Positions 8,483 to 17,030 of a stretch of DNA of 64,000 bases are shown in pieces. A program made the translations under genes and the position numbers. Origin of the DNA: Verrucomicrobiota bacterium (GTDB lineage Bacteria; Verrucomicrobiota; Verrucomicrobiia; Verrucomicrobiales; Akkermansiaceae); assembly GCA_030835305.1 (NCBI GenBank), contig JAURPJ010000053.1:1-64000 (forward strand), read 5' to 3'. The notes beneath the pieces are model-generated. The model did no database searches and was not told the origin of the DNA. It saw only the letters and a program-made list of their open reading frames with translations. The number at the start of each line of letters is the position of its first letter. Positions within the stretch are counted from its first letter, which is position 1.

Positions 8483-9097
8483 ATGCGCAGTCCCCCTCTT
8501 TCCGTCGATCCCCTGCGTTCTTCGCCCTATTGGGAGCGCCTGAAAGACTTCGCCTTCTTTATTCTCATCCTTTGGATCATCGAGGCTGTCGATCAATTCC
8601 TCCTCGGAAGCACCCTCGAGAATCATGGCATCCATCCACGCAGCTTCTCCCACCTCGAAGGCTTCCTCTTCGCTCCGTTTCTCCACGCAGGCTGGGCGCA
8701 CCTCTTCGGCAACTCAGCTTCACTACTCGTTCTTGGAGCGGCTATTCTGGCCTTTGGTTGGCGCGATCTCGCCACTGTTTCAATCGCCGCGACGATCGGC
8801 GGAGGACTCGTCGCCTGGACCATCGGAACCGGCGGAAGCAATCACATCGGAGCAAGCTCGCTGGTCTTTGGCTACCTCGCCTTTCTTCTCGCGCTTGGAT
8901 TTTATCGACGAACCCCGGCGACCATTCTCTTCTCCCTACTCGTCATCTTTTTTTATGGCGGAGCTTTCTTTGGCATCTTGCCCGGGAAGGAAGGTATCAG
9001 CTGGGAGAGCCACCTCGGGGGCGCGATTGGCGGATTTCTGGTCGCGCGCAGCAAGAGAAAGAAATTAGCTTCCCATTCGGATTTCGCCGCCCGATGA
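8483..9097 (+). CDS. rhomboid family intramembrane serine protease
   Basis: A 204-residue polytopic membrane protein that should cleave substrates within the lipid bilayer. It has the family signature 'HAGWAHLFGNSA' (about 68-79), the catalytic serine in 'GASS' (S125, G-x-S-x) and the catalytic histidine in 'SHLGGAIGG' (H177), so the Ser/His dyad is complete. About six transmembrane segments are visible. The frame extends back to 8384, but that extension overlaps the start of the divergent gene; ATG 8483 begins just before the first membrane segment. The next gene starts 7 bp downstream. Confidence 0.88.
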   Translation: MRSPPLSVDPLRSSPYWERLKDFAFFILILWIIEAVDQFLLGSTLENHGIHPRSFSHLEGFLFAPFLHAGWAHLFGNSASLLVLGAAILAFGWRDLATVSIAATIGGGLVAWTIGTGGSNHIGASSLVFGYLAFLLALGFYRRTPATILFSLLVIFFYGGAFFGILPGKEGISWESHLGGAIGGFLVARSKRKKLASHSDFAAR

Positions 9098-9104
9098 CTC
9101 GCGC

Positions 9105-10016
9105 GTGTTCTTCTTCAAGAGTCCGCTTCTCCCAGCTCTGGTTTGTGCACTGCTCTGGGGAAGCGCCTTTCCCGCAATCAAGACAGTTTACCAGCATTGG
9201 GAGGTGCAGGGAATACAAAGATCACTCCCCATCATTTTTCTCTTTGCCGGTGTGCGATTCTGCCTCTCTGGAGCCGGACTCCTTGTTCTGGGCTGCGGGT
9301 TAAGAAACGAACTTCGCGACACCTCGTGGAAGCTCATTGCCGCCCTGGCCCTTGCCCAAACCTTCATCCAATACGTTTTCTTTTACCAGGCGGTCTCTGT
9401 ATCCAGTGCCAGTCTCGCCGCGCTTCTCGTCGCAACCGGCAGCTTTTGGTGGATGATTCTGGCCCCATTGATTCAAAAAACCCCTTGGCCCACTGCGGTG
9501 CAGTGGTTCGGTCTTGCTCTGGGAGGCCTGGGCGTGGTACTGGCCATCTACAAACCCGGAGCAGGAGCAGGGAATCCTATCCTCGGAGCCCTCTTCATGC
9601 TTACGGCAACCGGGAGCGGAGCTGCCGCCCTCATTATTTTCTCCAAACTCAAACCCACGATGTCGGCCATCAACGCGACCGGACTCTCACTCCTTCTCGG
9701 TGGCATCGGACTCCTTCTGATCGGCGGAAAAGCAGTCCCGGGGATTGGCGGGATGTTTGACCTACCGGTCATCATGGCGACCTTCTGGCTCGCCTTTGTC
9801 TCTGCAGCCGCCTTCAGCATCTGGAATCACCTTTCCACCATCTTTCCCGTGACCCTCCTCGCGAGCTACCGGTTTTTGATTCCGGTCTGTGGCGTTCTCG
9901 AAGCACTCGTTCTCCTCAAAACTGAGTCCCCCGGATGGGGCCTCATCGTGGGTGGCGGCCTCGTGATCACCAGCATGATCCTGGCCAAGCGAACAAGCAA
10001 CAACCGGATGAATTGA
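9105..10016 (+). CDS. EamA/DMT superfamily transporter
   Basis: A 303-residue integral membrane protein with about ten hydrophobic segments arranged as two EamA repeats. The first repeat opens with 'LVCALLWGSAFPAIKTVY' and ends near 'GLGVVLAIYKPGAG'; the second opens near 'LGALFMLTATGSGAAAL' and ends with 'GLVITSMILAKR'. Such proteins export amino acids or other small metabolites, but the substrate is not predictable. The start is GTG 9105, 7 bp after the rhomboid gene, so the two are probably co-transcribed. Confidence 0.88.
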   Translation: MFFFKSPLLPALVCALLWGSAFPAIKTVYQHWEVQGIQRSLPIIFLFAGVRFCLSGAGLLVLGCGLRNELRDTSWKLIAALALAQTFIQYVFFYQAVSVSSASLAALLVATGSFWWMILAPLIQKTPWPTAVQWFGLALGGLGVVLAIYKPGAGAGNPILGALFMLTATGSGAAALIIFSKLKPTMSAINATGLSLLLGGIGLLLIGGKAVPGIGGMFDLPVIMATFWLAFVSAAAFSIWNHLSTIFPVTLLASYRFLIPVCGVLEALVLLKTESPGWGLIVGGGLVITSMILAKRTSNNRMN

Positions 10017-10054
10017 ACTTCGCAAGCGCCGTATCATCCGCTATACCGACCCGA

Positions 10055-10444
10055 ATGAGAGTTATCCTTTCTCTCTTCACAATCCTCTCCCTGCCTCTGG
10101 CCGCCGAATTACCAAATTCCGTTTATCTCAAGTTACAACAAGCGGCACCCGAGGCCCTCGAAATCCGGGTCGATAAAACAAAGCGGGGCACTTGGATTTT
10201 TCCCGGCGAAGTCATCACGGCCACCGTCATGAAGGTCTTCAAAACCACCATCAAGGTCAAAGTGGGTGATGAAATCAAGATTCGCTACCGTCACATCAAA
10301 CTCCGCGGTGCCGTCGGCCCCTCGCCCATTCCCCGTCTCACCAAAAAGAAAATCTATCCGGCCTTCCTGAAGAAATCCGACAACGGACACTTTGAACCAG
10401 CCGCCTGTGGCATGAGCTTTCACAAAATTGACCCAAAACTCTAG
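10055..10444 (+). CDS. small secreted hypothetical protein
   Basis: A 129-residue protein with a Sec signal peptide ('MRVILSLFTILSLPLAAE'). The mature part is basic, with a beta-rich centre ('GEVITATVMKVFKTTIKVKV', 'GDEIKIRYRHIKLRG') that suggests an OB- or SH3-like barrel, and a C-terminal 'FEPAACGMSFHKI' containing the only cysteine. ATG 10055 is chosen because the frame upstream lies inside the EamA gene. I do not recognise the family. It probably belongs to the same transcript as the following VOC-like gene (46 bp gap). Confidence 0.65.
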   Translation: MRVILSLFTILSLPLAAELPNSVYLKLQQAAPEALEIRVDKTKRGTWIFPGEVITATVMKVFKTTIKVKVGDEIKIRYRHIKLRGAVGPSPIPRLTKKKIYPAFLKKSDNGHFEPAACGMSFHKIDPKL

Positions 10445-10490
10445 TATTCCAGCTGGTCACCTCGGCTCAAATCCCTCATCAATATCACCC

Positions 10491-11018
10491 ATGAAATTAG
10501 CAACCCGCCTTCTCGCCATTTTCTCGCTCTTCGTTTCACTGGCCTCCGCCGACGAATCCGAGTTCCGCACAGCCACCATCGATCTCGGTATCGTTGTGAG
10601 TGACCTCGACAAATCAATTAAGTTTTACACCGAAGCCGTGGGCTTCATCTCGACTGGAGAATTCACCGCCGGAAAGGAAATGACCAGGAAATCTGGCCTG
10701 AGCGCCGGCGAGGAAATTGTCATCAAAAAGCTCGCCCTCGGCAAAGGCCCGGGTGCCACCACCATCAAGCTCATGCAGTCCAAAATGGACAAAAGTAAAA
10801 AGAGCGACCAGACCTACATCACGAGCAGCCTCGGCTTCAGCTACCTCACCATCCACGTGAACAGCACCAAAACCGCTCTTGAACGCCTCAAAAAGGCCGG
10901 AGTTGAAGTCCTCGCCAAAGGGCCCGCCCTCGTGCCCGGAGGCAAAGTCGCCCTCACGGTGGTCAAAGACCCCGATGGCAACTTTGTCGAGCTCGTTGGG
11001 CCCGCTGACCACCAGTAG
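10491..11018 (+). CDS. exported VOC/glyoxalase-fold protein
   Basis: A 175-residue protein with a Sec signal peptide ('LLAIFSLFVSLASA') followed by one VOC (glyoxalase/bleomycin resistance) module: 'LGIVVSDLDKSIKFYTEAVG', 'TIHVNSTKTALERLKKAGVE' and the closing 'VKDPDGNFVELVGP', whose Glu is a usual metal ligand. VOC proteins are normally cytoplasmic, so the signal peptide is unusual and points to a periplasmic role. The substrate is unknown. ATG 10491 fits the signal peptide; the frame further upstream overlaps the previous gene. A strong terminator follows. Confidence 0.82.
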   Translation: MKLATRLLAIFSLFVSLASADESEFRTATIDLGIVVSDLDKSIKFYTEAVGFISTGEFTAGKEMTRKSGLSAGEEIVIKKLALGKGPGATTIKLMQSKMDKSKKSDQTYITSSLGFSYLTIHVNSTKTALERLKKAGVEVLAKGPALVPGGKVALTVVKDPDGNFVELVGPADHQ

Positions 11019-11035
11019 AAACTTTGGAACGATCC

Positions 11036-11073
11036 AAACCGCAAGCTCCCCTCACGGAGCGAGCGGTTTTTTT
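11036..11073 (+). terminator. rho-independent terminator
   Basis: AAACCGC...GCTCC pairs with GGAGC...GCGGTTT around a short loop, followed by a T run (11066-11073). It lies 17 bp after the stop of the VOC-like gene and closes that transcript. Confidence 0.85.
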
Positions 11074-11130
11074 ATGGCAATCAACGACTTTGTCTTGGGT
11101 TTCGCAGTTGAGATCTCTATTTAATTGAGT

Positions 11131-12465
11131 ATGCGTGTGGCTCTTTTCTTTCTGGTACTTCTAGGCATGACCTCGTGGGGCGCCCAAAAGCCCAACATTG
11201 TCGTGATTGTCGCCGATGACCTCGGATACGGGGATCTTTCTTGTTACGGAGCCAAGGACCTGAAGAGCCCGCATCTCGATTCCCTGATGGCGAGCGGCCT
11301 TCGCTTCACCAACTTCTACGCCAACTGTCCGGTTTGCTCGCCCACCCGCGCCGCTCTTCTTTCCGGAAAATACCAGGAACTTGTCGGAGTTCCCGGCGTG
11401 ATCCGCACCCACCCTGAAAACAACTGGGGCCACCTCTCCCCATCCGCAACCCTCCTGCCGCAAGCTCTTAAAAAAGAAGGCTACCGAACCGCCGCGATTG
11501 GAAAGTGGCATCTCGGACTCGACGAGAAAGCTCATCCCAATACCAGAGGCTTCGATCACTTCCACGGCTTTCTCGGTGATATGATGGACGACTATTACAA
11601 GCACCGCCGCCACGGACAACATTACATGCGCCTCAACCAAGAGAAAGTCGACCCCGAAGGTCACGCCACCGATGTCTTCACCAACTGGACCATCGATTAC
11701 CTTGCATCCGAGGCAAAACAGAACTCTGAGAAGCCCTTCTTCCTCTACCTTGCCTACAATGCGCCTCACACGCCCATTCAGCCACCCAAGGATTGGCTCG
11801 AGAAAGTGAAGGCACGCGAAGAGGGAATCGATGAAAAGCGAGCCCGACTCGTTGCACTCATCGAGCACATGGACGATGGCATCGGCAAGCTCATCGCCTC
11901 CCTGAAAGAGAACGGCCAATGGGAAAACACCCTCCTCTTCTTTGTCTCCGACAATGGAGGGCAAACCAATGTGGGAGGAAACTGTGGAAACCTGCGTGGA
12001 GGAAAACAGGACATGTATGAAGGCGGAATCCGCGTCCCTGCCTGCGCGGTCTGGCCAGGAATCATCAAGCCTGCCTCGACCGGATTCACAGCCGTGACCA
12101 TGGATATTTTCTCCACTGCCGTGGAAGCCGCCGGAGGAAAAAACCCCGAAGGCCTCGACGGACAATCCTTTCTCCCTTTGCTCAAGACCGGAATGCAAGT
12201 AGCCAGGGAACGTGATCTCTTCTTCACCCGCCGCGAGGGGAACCTCCGCTACATGGGCGAAGTCTCGTGGGCCATGAAACGCGGAAATTGGAAATTGGTG
12301 AAGAACTCACCCATGGGCCCTTGGGAACTTTTTGATCTGGAGAAAGATCCCCTCGAGACCACCGACCTCTCCGAGCGCCAGGCTCCGGTTTTCCGCGACC
12401 TCGCCACCGCCATGCGCGCGCACATCCAGCGCGGCGGAGCAATTCCCTGGCAAAAACCAGATTAA
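11131..12465 (+). CDS. arylsulfatase (sulfatase family, type I)
   Basis: A 444-residue exported sulfatase hydrolysing sulfate esters. After a signal peptide ('LFFLVLLGMTSWGA') come 'PNIVVIVADDLGYGD' (metal-binding Asp pair), the active-site 'CSPTRAALLSGK' with Cys69 as the residue converted to formylglycine, 'GKWHLG', and 'VSDNGGQTNVGGN' near the middle. ATG 11131 is preferred over TTG 11125. Sulfatases of this kind are numerous in Verrucomicrobia that degrade sulfated polysaccharides or mucins. No sulfatase-maturing enzyme gene is in the window. Confidence 0.93.
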   Translation: MRVALFFLVLLGMTSWGAQKPNIVVIVADDLGYGDLSCYGAKDLKSPHLDSLMASGLRFTNFYANCPVCSPTRAALLSGKYQELVGVPGVIRTHPENNWGHLSPSATLLPQALKKEGYRTAAIGKWHLGLDEKAHPNTRGFDHFHGFLGDMMDDYYKHRRHGQHYMRLNQEKVDPEGHATDVFTNWTIDYLASEAKQNSEKPFFLYLAYNAPHTPIQPPKDWLEKVKAREEGIDEKRARLVALIEHMDDGIGKLIASLKENGQWENTLLFFVSDNGGQTNVGGNCGNLRGGKQDMYEGGIRVPACAVWPGIIKPASTGFTAVTMDIFSTAVEAAGGKNPEGLDGQSFLPLLKTGMQVARERDLFFTRREGNLRYMGEVSWAMKRGNWKLVKNSPMGPWELFDLEKDPLETTDLSERQAPVFRDLATAMRAHIQRGGAIPWQKPD

Positions 12466-12812
12466 CAAGATCTTCAGCTCCCGGAGATTGGCGGATGGTT
12501 CCCAAAGGAAAAAGGTAATCCCCTGCTCAGAAAATCCGAAATTCAATCCTCCGGTCAATCGCCCAAACGCGCTTCAGCGGCACGGAGAAAGCAAAGCCTC
12601 CTCACCAGAGGCTCTTAAAGCACCCCAAATTAGGCTAATACCAATTAAATAGTTATTATTGCTACGGTGTCTTCCCGGTATTGGAAGACCTCGGAAACAG
12701 ATCGATGTGATGGGTGAGGGGCCGGAACTCCTTCGCTCTTGAAAAAAGAGAACCCAGGCTAGAGACGTGAACGCATGCTCACCATCAAACGTGTTCTTGA
12801 AGAAGTCCCCAA
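12466..12812. other. intergenic; small hairpin and an orphan gene start
   Basis: This stretch holds a 7-bp inverted repeat (GTCTTCC...GGAAGAC, 12669-12689) and a short plus-strand frame from ATG 12775 reading 'MLTIKRVLEEVPNQSVADDL'. That frame looks like the first residues of a real protein but runs into the decayed gene on the other strand. It may be the stump of a truncated gene. Nothing else is supported. Confidence 0.35.
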
Positions 12813-13482
12813 TCAGAGCGTAGCTGATGATTTGGGAAGAAGTCTCGGTCCGGGGAAAGTTGTCACTCCGTCAACCGTTGGATTTCCCGGTGCTGCTCCT
12901 GCAAGCCAATAAGCTGATTGGACTGCGCCTGTCCCAAAGGTCGCCAGGGTGAGGCCATCACAGAGGTTTACACCTATGATGGCCGCACCATTGAAGCTAC
13001 CATCAGCGGAATTAAAGAAATCGTAAGAATCGGGAAACGCTCCGGTCACAAGGGTTCCGACCGAGGTGACCGTTGGTTCCCATGCCAGCAGTCGGAGGCC
13101 CATTTGTGGCTGACCCGGTGCGCCAACCAAGTCGGTCTCCAGCATCGCGAGAGACATAGCTCGTAGGGGAAATCACTGGAATGGTTAGGGTATTGTATCC
13201 TTGGGCATTCCCGCCTCCATACGCAGCGCTTGAAAGATTACGCGCAATAATCACCACCTCCGCTGGACTATTGCCAGCAATCTTCCCCATTTCATTCAAG
13301 GCATCTTGAGTCGTGTTCGCAATGTAATTTGCGTTATTGCCATGCCGAATCTTGGTGACATTTGCGAATGCACCCTGAATCCAGGTTTCAAGCTCGGTAC
13401 CGGCAAGTTCGGTGTCTGACAACATGACGACAACTCCTGAAGCGCTTTTCCCAACGAGAACGGAAGTCAGAAGAGGAAACAT
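12813..13482 (-). pseudogene. frameshifted secreted protein
   Basis: The first frame starts at ATG 13482 with a hydrophobic leader and continues through 'ALNEMGKIAGNSPAEVVIIA', 'RNLSSAAYGGGNAQGYNTLT' and 'SYVSRDAGDRLGWRTGSATN', but stops after a nonsense tail. The coherent continuation is in another frame: 'EPTVTSVGTLVTGAFPDSYD', 'FFNSADGSFNGAAIIGVNLC' and 'GAVQSAYWLAGAAPGNPTVD'. Removing one G from a GGG run near 13080 joins them. The joined product would be ~220 residues of a secreted Verrucomicrobia-type protein and lacks the C-terminal sorting signal one would expect. Function unknown. Confidence 0.6.
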
Positions 13483-13658
13483 CCGTCAGTCTGTGTGGAC
13501 TGACCTACTTACAATATTCAAGGAAATAATCGTCCCATTAAATTTATCTGATCTAGGATACAGAATCAAGTAGAGAGCATCAAGGTCGTTCCCAGACTGC
13601 AAAGAACTTCAAATGATTCACCCGGATAAATAGAGAAAATCACGATCATTGAGTTCTA

Positions 13659-13680
13659 AATGCTATTTTTGTAACATTTT
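13659..13680. promoter_or_regulatory. degenerate copy of the downstream dyad
   Basis: AATGCTATTTTTGTAACATTTT resembles the perfect dyad at 13701-13720, with its start 42 bp upstream (about four helical turns). Together they could be paired operator half-sites for the DUF4349 lipoprotein gene. Confidence 0.35.
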
Positions 13681-13700
13681 GATTGCCTCCCGGGGTCTTA

Positions 13701-13720
13701 AATGCTGTTTTAACAGCATT
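13701..13720. promoter_or_regulatory. perfect dyad immediately before the DUF4349 start codon
   Basis: AATGCTGTT-TT-AACAGCATT has 9-bp arms and a 2-bp spacer. It ends at the base before ATG 13721, occupying the place where a Shine-Dalgarno sequence should be. It may be an operator or an RNA hairpin controlling translation. Confidence 0.5.
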
Positions 13721-14356
13721 ATGAAATTACTAATTATCACCTCCTTCGTCGCAATCCTATTCTCCTCGTGCTCATCATCCTTTTCACCCTCGGCCGCGAT
13801 GGCGCCAACTACATCTCCCTCCTCGCGTCAAATTCAACGATCTGGGACCATGACCATGAAATCCCGCTCCCTCAAATCCAGCTCGCAAAAATCAGTGGCG
13901 CTCGTTACCCGTCACCAAGCGATCATAACCTCCTCCAGCCTGACCGACGATCGCTACCAAGCTACCATTCGCGTTCCCGCAAGCAACCTTCCCTCCCTCA
14001 TGCAATCGCTCGAGTCAATCGGAAAAGTCACCTCTTCCCGTGTCAGTATGGATGATGTCACAGCCGCTTATCGCGACCTTGAAGCCGCCCTCGAAAACAA
14101 ACGCGCCCTCCGCGACCGCCTCCGCGCGCTTCTCTCCCGGGCCAGCAAGGTGGAGGACATTCTCAAAATCGAAAAAGAACTGAGCCGAGTTCAGACCGAT
14201 CTCGATCAAATGGAGGCCCGTATGAAATCGATGCGCTCCAAAGTTACTCAATCCACTCTGAATCTCTCCATCAAACGGCAACGCCTTCCAGGTCCACTAG
14301 GAATGGTCAGCAAAAGCGGAGGATGGATTTACGATAAATTGAACTACCTCAATTAA
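13721..14356 (+). CDS. DUF4349-like lipoprotein
   Basis: A 211-residue lipoprotein: the lipobox 'ILFSSC' places the acylated Cys at residue 17. The middle shows the DUF4349 pattern: 'RYQATIRVPASNLPSLMQSL', 'GKVTSSRVSMDDVTAAYRDL', then a coiled coil of about 70 residues ('LSRASKVEDILKIEKELSRV', 'QTDLDQMEARMKSM') and 'STLNLSIKRQ'. In related proteins a membrane anchor follows; here the protein stops soon after. It is probably an envelope protein of unknown function. ATG 13721 directly abuts a perfect dyad, so there is no ordinary ribosome-binding site. Confidence 0.8.
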   Translation: MKLLIITSFVAILFSSCSSSFSPSAAMAPTTSPSSRQIQRSGTMTMKSRSLKSSSQKSVALVTRHQAIITSSSLTDDRYQATIRVPASNLPSLMQSLESIGKVTSSRVSMDDVTAAYRDLEAALENKRALRDRLRALLSRASKVEDILKIEKELSRVQTDLDQMEARMKSMRSKVTQSTLNLSIKRQRLPGPLGMVSKSGGWIYDKLNYLN

Positions 14357-14519
14357 ATCACGGACGCAAATCAGCCCATCATTGCCAGCATTGAAGTCTT
14401 TATCCAAAGCCCTTCAGAGCAGCGGTATCGTTTGATTTGCTATACAGCGGGAGCCCTTCGATTCCAAAAGATCGGGGATCAGATCAGAAAAGCCGGGATC
14501 AACCTCAGCCGCCCACGTC

Positions 14520-15275
14520 TCATGGCACAAATTCCACCTCGCCCCAGCGCAAGGGCAGGTGCATGTTCACCGCTCCCTGCGGACTCCAAACCCAGTTATT
14601 CTCGGGGTGCTCCTGCTCCTCAGGATTCAAGCTTTCGGCCAGTGGCGTACCATGCGGGGGAATCCGGACATATTTTCCATCCACTACTTCGTGCTGCCAT
14701 TGCACGCGTGAAAAATTCACCTTCCAAATATCACCCGCTTTCGGAGGCGCACCATCCTTGTGATACTCGGCTAAATCCTTCCAAGGAAAAGCCACCTCCA
14801 CCGACCACCCTTCATCTTCGTCGGTCGGATCATTCAGTGAACCTCTTACTTTTACTGCATATTTTAATCCAGGGAGATTACACCCTAAAATGGGCACTCC
14901 GCCTTCTCCGTATGGCTTTGGCAGGCTCAGCTCCCAAATCGTCCCCAAAGCGTTGATCTCAAACTCGTAATAATTCAACCCGTCACAGTCGGGGTCGATG
15001 AAAACCTCGAAGTCGTTGTCTTCAAACATAACCTCATTCTTCTTGGTAATCGTTCCCCAGACATGAGGTTCCTCAAGCTCTGCGCCCACATAAAAGTAGT
15101 CATCATCCCAGGCCATCTTGATTCGCGTCCGGTAGTGGGGCCGAAGGGCACCCTCTCCGGTGATATCCACGAAATCATCGGTCCAGGGCAGCTCCATCCA
15201 CGCCGGATCCTCCAACGAACCATCAATCTTAATTGGCCCCTTGATCCTTCGGCACTGATAATGTCTCGGCTTCAT
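14520..15275 (-). CDS. carbohydrate-binding family 9-like protein
   Basis: A 251-residue protein without a clear signal peptide. It matches the CBM9-like (DOMON-related) sandwich: 'KIDGSLEDPAWMELPWTDDF', 'TRIKMAWDDDYFYVGAELEE', 'DNDFEVFIDPDCDGLNYYEF', 'GWSVEVAFPWKDLAEY' and 'WKVNFSRVQWQ'. Members bind sugars or act as accessory domains. Its start overlaps the transglutaminase-like gene stop by 4 bp (ATGA, 15272-15275), so the two are translationally coupled. The missing signal peptide is odd for a CBM9 protein next to an exported partner. Confidence 0.85.
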   Translation of the reverse strand: MKPRHYQCRRIKGPIKIDGSLEDPAWMELPWTDDFVDITGEGALRPHYRTRIKMAWDDDYFYVGAELEEPHVWGTITKKNEVMFEDNDFEVFIDPDCDGLNYYEFEINALGTIWELSLPKPYGEGGVPILGCNLPGLKYAVKVRGSLNDPTDEDEGWSVEVAFPWKDLAEYHKDGAPPKAGDIWKVNFSRVQWQHEVVDGKYVRIPPHGTPLAESLNPEEQEHPENNWVWSPQGAVNMHLPLRWGEVEFVP

Positions 15276-16333
15276 TTCAATTGATCCCAGTAAAGATCCA
15301 CCGTCTTTCCAGCCGGCACTTTCACCGACCGGGTCTCACCATCGAGAGTCACTTTGAGTGGTTCTCCAGCCTTGACCTTGAGCTCCGCCATGTCATTCAA
15401 ATCAGCTGTCCCGGCTTTCGATTTCACCGTTCCATTGAGGGTTGCGACAATTCGCTTCCCGCCCTGCCGGTCCCATACCCGAAAGTAAACCACGCCCTCC
15501 GAAGACTCCTTTTTTTTCACATAACGCGAGGTCACATTCACGCCCGGTACCTCCTTGTTTCGAATGTCCCAGACCATCGGGAAATGCACTCCTGTCTTCT
15601 TCCAGGACGAAGCCCAAATCGCATGCTGCCATTGATCTTCGATCGCCTTCGATGCATCACCGGTAAACCATCCCCGGTTCAAACCCTTCGCATCATACTC
15701 ATCAGCCCCCGTGAAGTACCATTCGCCACCATCATAAATCTCAACCCAGGTGTGATTACCACGCTTGTTGTACCACAGCGCCGTTCCCGTGATTCGAGCC
15801 GGGACACCCACCGACCGACAAGCATCCACAAGAATAATCGACAGTCCGGTGCAGGTCGCCTTCCCCAGCTCGATCGACTCCGCTGGGCTCTGGTTCGGAG
15901 CCTTTCGCCCGGTGTTATAGTGAACCCTGATGAGATTGAAAATCCCCTTGTTAATCGCTTGCACCGCCTCGGTGGTCGACTTGGCTCCCTTCACCAGCTC
16001 CTTGCACTTCGGATAAAAAAATGAACGCCAGTCTTCCCGCGTTTCATCCAAGGAAGCATAGGGAAGAACATCATTTAAAAACACTTCTTCCGGCAATTCC
16101 TTCGCCCAGGAAAACTCCTTCCTCGCCTTCAGTGCCAAATCCAAATTCGTTGCAAGGAAATCTTTCGTCAGATTCTCACGATCCGACTTCGGCATTCCCT
16201 CCATCAAAAATCTCGCCGCCTTTCCACCAAACTCCCCGTGCTTTTCCTCCGCAGCTACAACAAACTCCTCCACCTCGCCACCCCAAACCAGACAGGCCAG
16301 CCAAGAATAAAAAAACACCATTCGTTTCATCAT
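15272..16333 (-). CDS. exported transglutaminase-like cysteine protein
   Basis: A 353-residue protein with a signal peptide ('MVFFYSWLACLVWGGE'). The transglutaminase-like core has the catalytic triad in order: Cys161 ('GKATCTGLSIILVDACR'), His194 ('GNHTWVEIYD') and an acidic residue at 211-212 ('GADEYD'). The C-terminal ~110 residues are beta-rich. Such proteins act as proteases, amidases or crosslinkers in the envelope. The coupled CBM9-like gene suggests the pair works on carbohydrate- or glycoprotein-containing material. A hairpin lies 17-54 bp upstream of the start. Confidence 0.87.
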   Translation of the reverse strand: MMKRMVFFYSWLACLVWGGEVEEFVVAAEEKHGEFGGKAARFLMEGMPKSDRENLTKDFLATNLDLALKARKEFSWAKELPEEVFLNDVLPYASLDETREDWRSFFYPKCKELVKGAKSTTEAVQAINKGIFNLIRVHYNTGRKAPNQSPAESIELGKATCTGLSIILVDACRSVGVPARITGTALWYNKRGNHTWVEIYDGGEWYFTGADEYDAKGLNRGWFTGDASKAIEDQWQHAIWASSWKKTGVHFPMVWDIRNKEVPGVNVTSRYVKKKESSEGVVYFRVWDRQGGKRIVATLNGTVKSKAGTADLNDMAELKVKAGEPLKVTLDGETRSVKVPAGKTVDLYWDQLK

Positions 16334-16349
16334 GCCGGGATTCTAGAGC

Positions 16350-16387
16350 AAAACCGCTTGGCATGCCAAAGCAAACGAAGCGGTTTT
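16350..16387. other. 10-bp inverted repeat hairpin upstream of the transglutaminase gene
   Basis: AAAACCGCTT (16350-16359) pairs with AAGCGGTTTT (16378-16387); the 18-nt loop itself contains GGCATGCC. It is symmetric, so on either strand it gives a stem with a T-rich 3' side. It could be a bidirectional terminator or a leader attenuator for the minus-strand gene that starts at 16333. Confidence 0.6.
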
Positions 16388-16620
16388 GATTCCCTGATCG
16401 GGGAGAACCAAACATGACTTATTTCGAGGCTGTATTGGTCAGGATGGCTCTCGATTCCCGGTCGCAGGAGCAAAAATACCAGGGACTTCCGTTCGTCCGT
16501 CTTAAAATTGCCCCTAAAAAAGCTCATTCAGTCCTCGCTATTGCAAATAATCCAGCCACCTTGTTTACACGTAGTCGGAGCGGAGGTCCCGTTCTGACTG
16601 CGTTTTTTAATTCAAAGACT
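16388..16620. other. long upstream region of the RRM gene
   Basis: About 230 bp precede the RRM gene. No gene is convincing here. Long structured leaders are common in front of cold-responsive RNA-binding proteins, but I cannot identify a specific element. Confidence 0.3.
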
Positions 16621-17004
16621 ATGAAACTGTATCTCGGCAATCTGCCCTTTAGTGCTTCGGATGATGACATCCGCGAAGCATTCTCCGCCTACGGAACCAT
16701 CGAAGACCTGTTTATTCCACTTGATCGCGAAACAAACCGCCCTCGCGGATTCGCCTTCATCACTCTTGCCGACGACGACCTCGCTCGCAAAGCTATCGAA
16801 GAAATGGACGGATCCGACCTCCAAGGTCGTAATCTTCGCGTGAACGAAGCTGAAGAGCGTCGCCCACAACAGAACCGCGGTGGTGGTGGCGGATACGGAG
16901 GAGATCGTCGTGGCGGCGGAGGAGGAGATCGTCGTGGTGGCGGTGGCCGGGGTGGACGCGATCGCCGTGGCGGTGGCGGACGTGACAACGAAGGCGGCTG
17001 GTAG
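16621..17004 (+). CDS. RRM-type RNA-binding protein with Gly-Arg tail
   Basis: A 127-residue protein with one RNA recognition motif: RNP2 'LYLGNL' (residues 3-8) and RNP1 'RGFAFITL' (about 42-49). A low-complexity tail of Arg-Gly-Gly and Gly repeats follows ('GGGGYGGDRRGGGG' style). It resembles the small Rbp proteins of cyanobacteria and other bacteria, which bind single-stranded RNA and are often cold-induced. ATG 16621 gives the canonical M-K-L-Y-L-G-N-L start. A strong terminator follows. Confidence 0.93.
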   Translation: MKLYLGNLPFSASDDDIREAFSAYGTIEDLFIPLDRETNRPRGFAFITLADDDLARKAIEEMDGSDLQGRNLRVNEAEERRPQQNRGGGGGYGGDRRGGGGGDRRGGGGRGGRDRRGGGGRDNEGGW

Positions 17005-17030
17005 GCCAGCCCCAGTAAAATACTTTCCAA

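Noticed and set aside
15281-16024. Plus-strand frame opposite the transglutaminase gene
   Set aside because: No motif or signal; the minus strand carries an intact catalytic triad.
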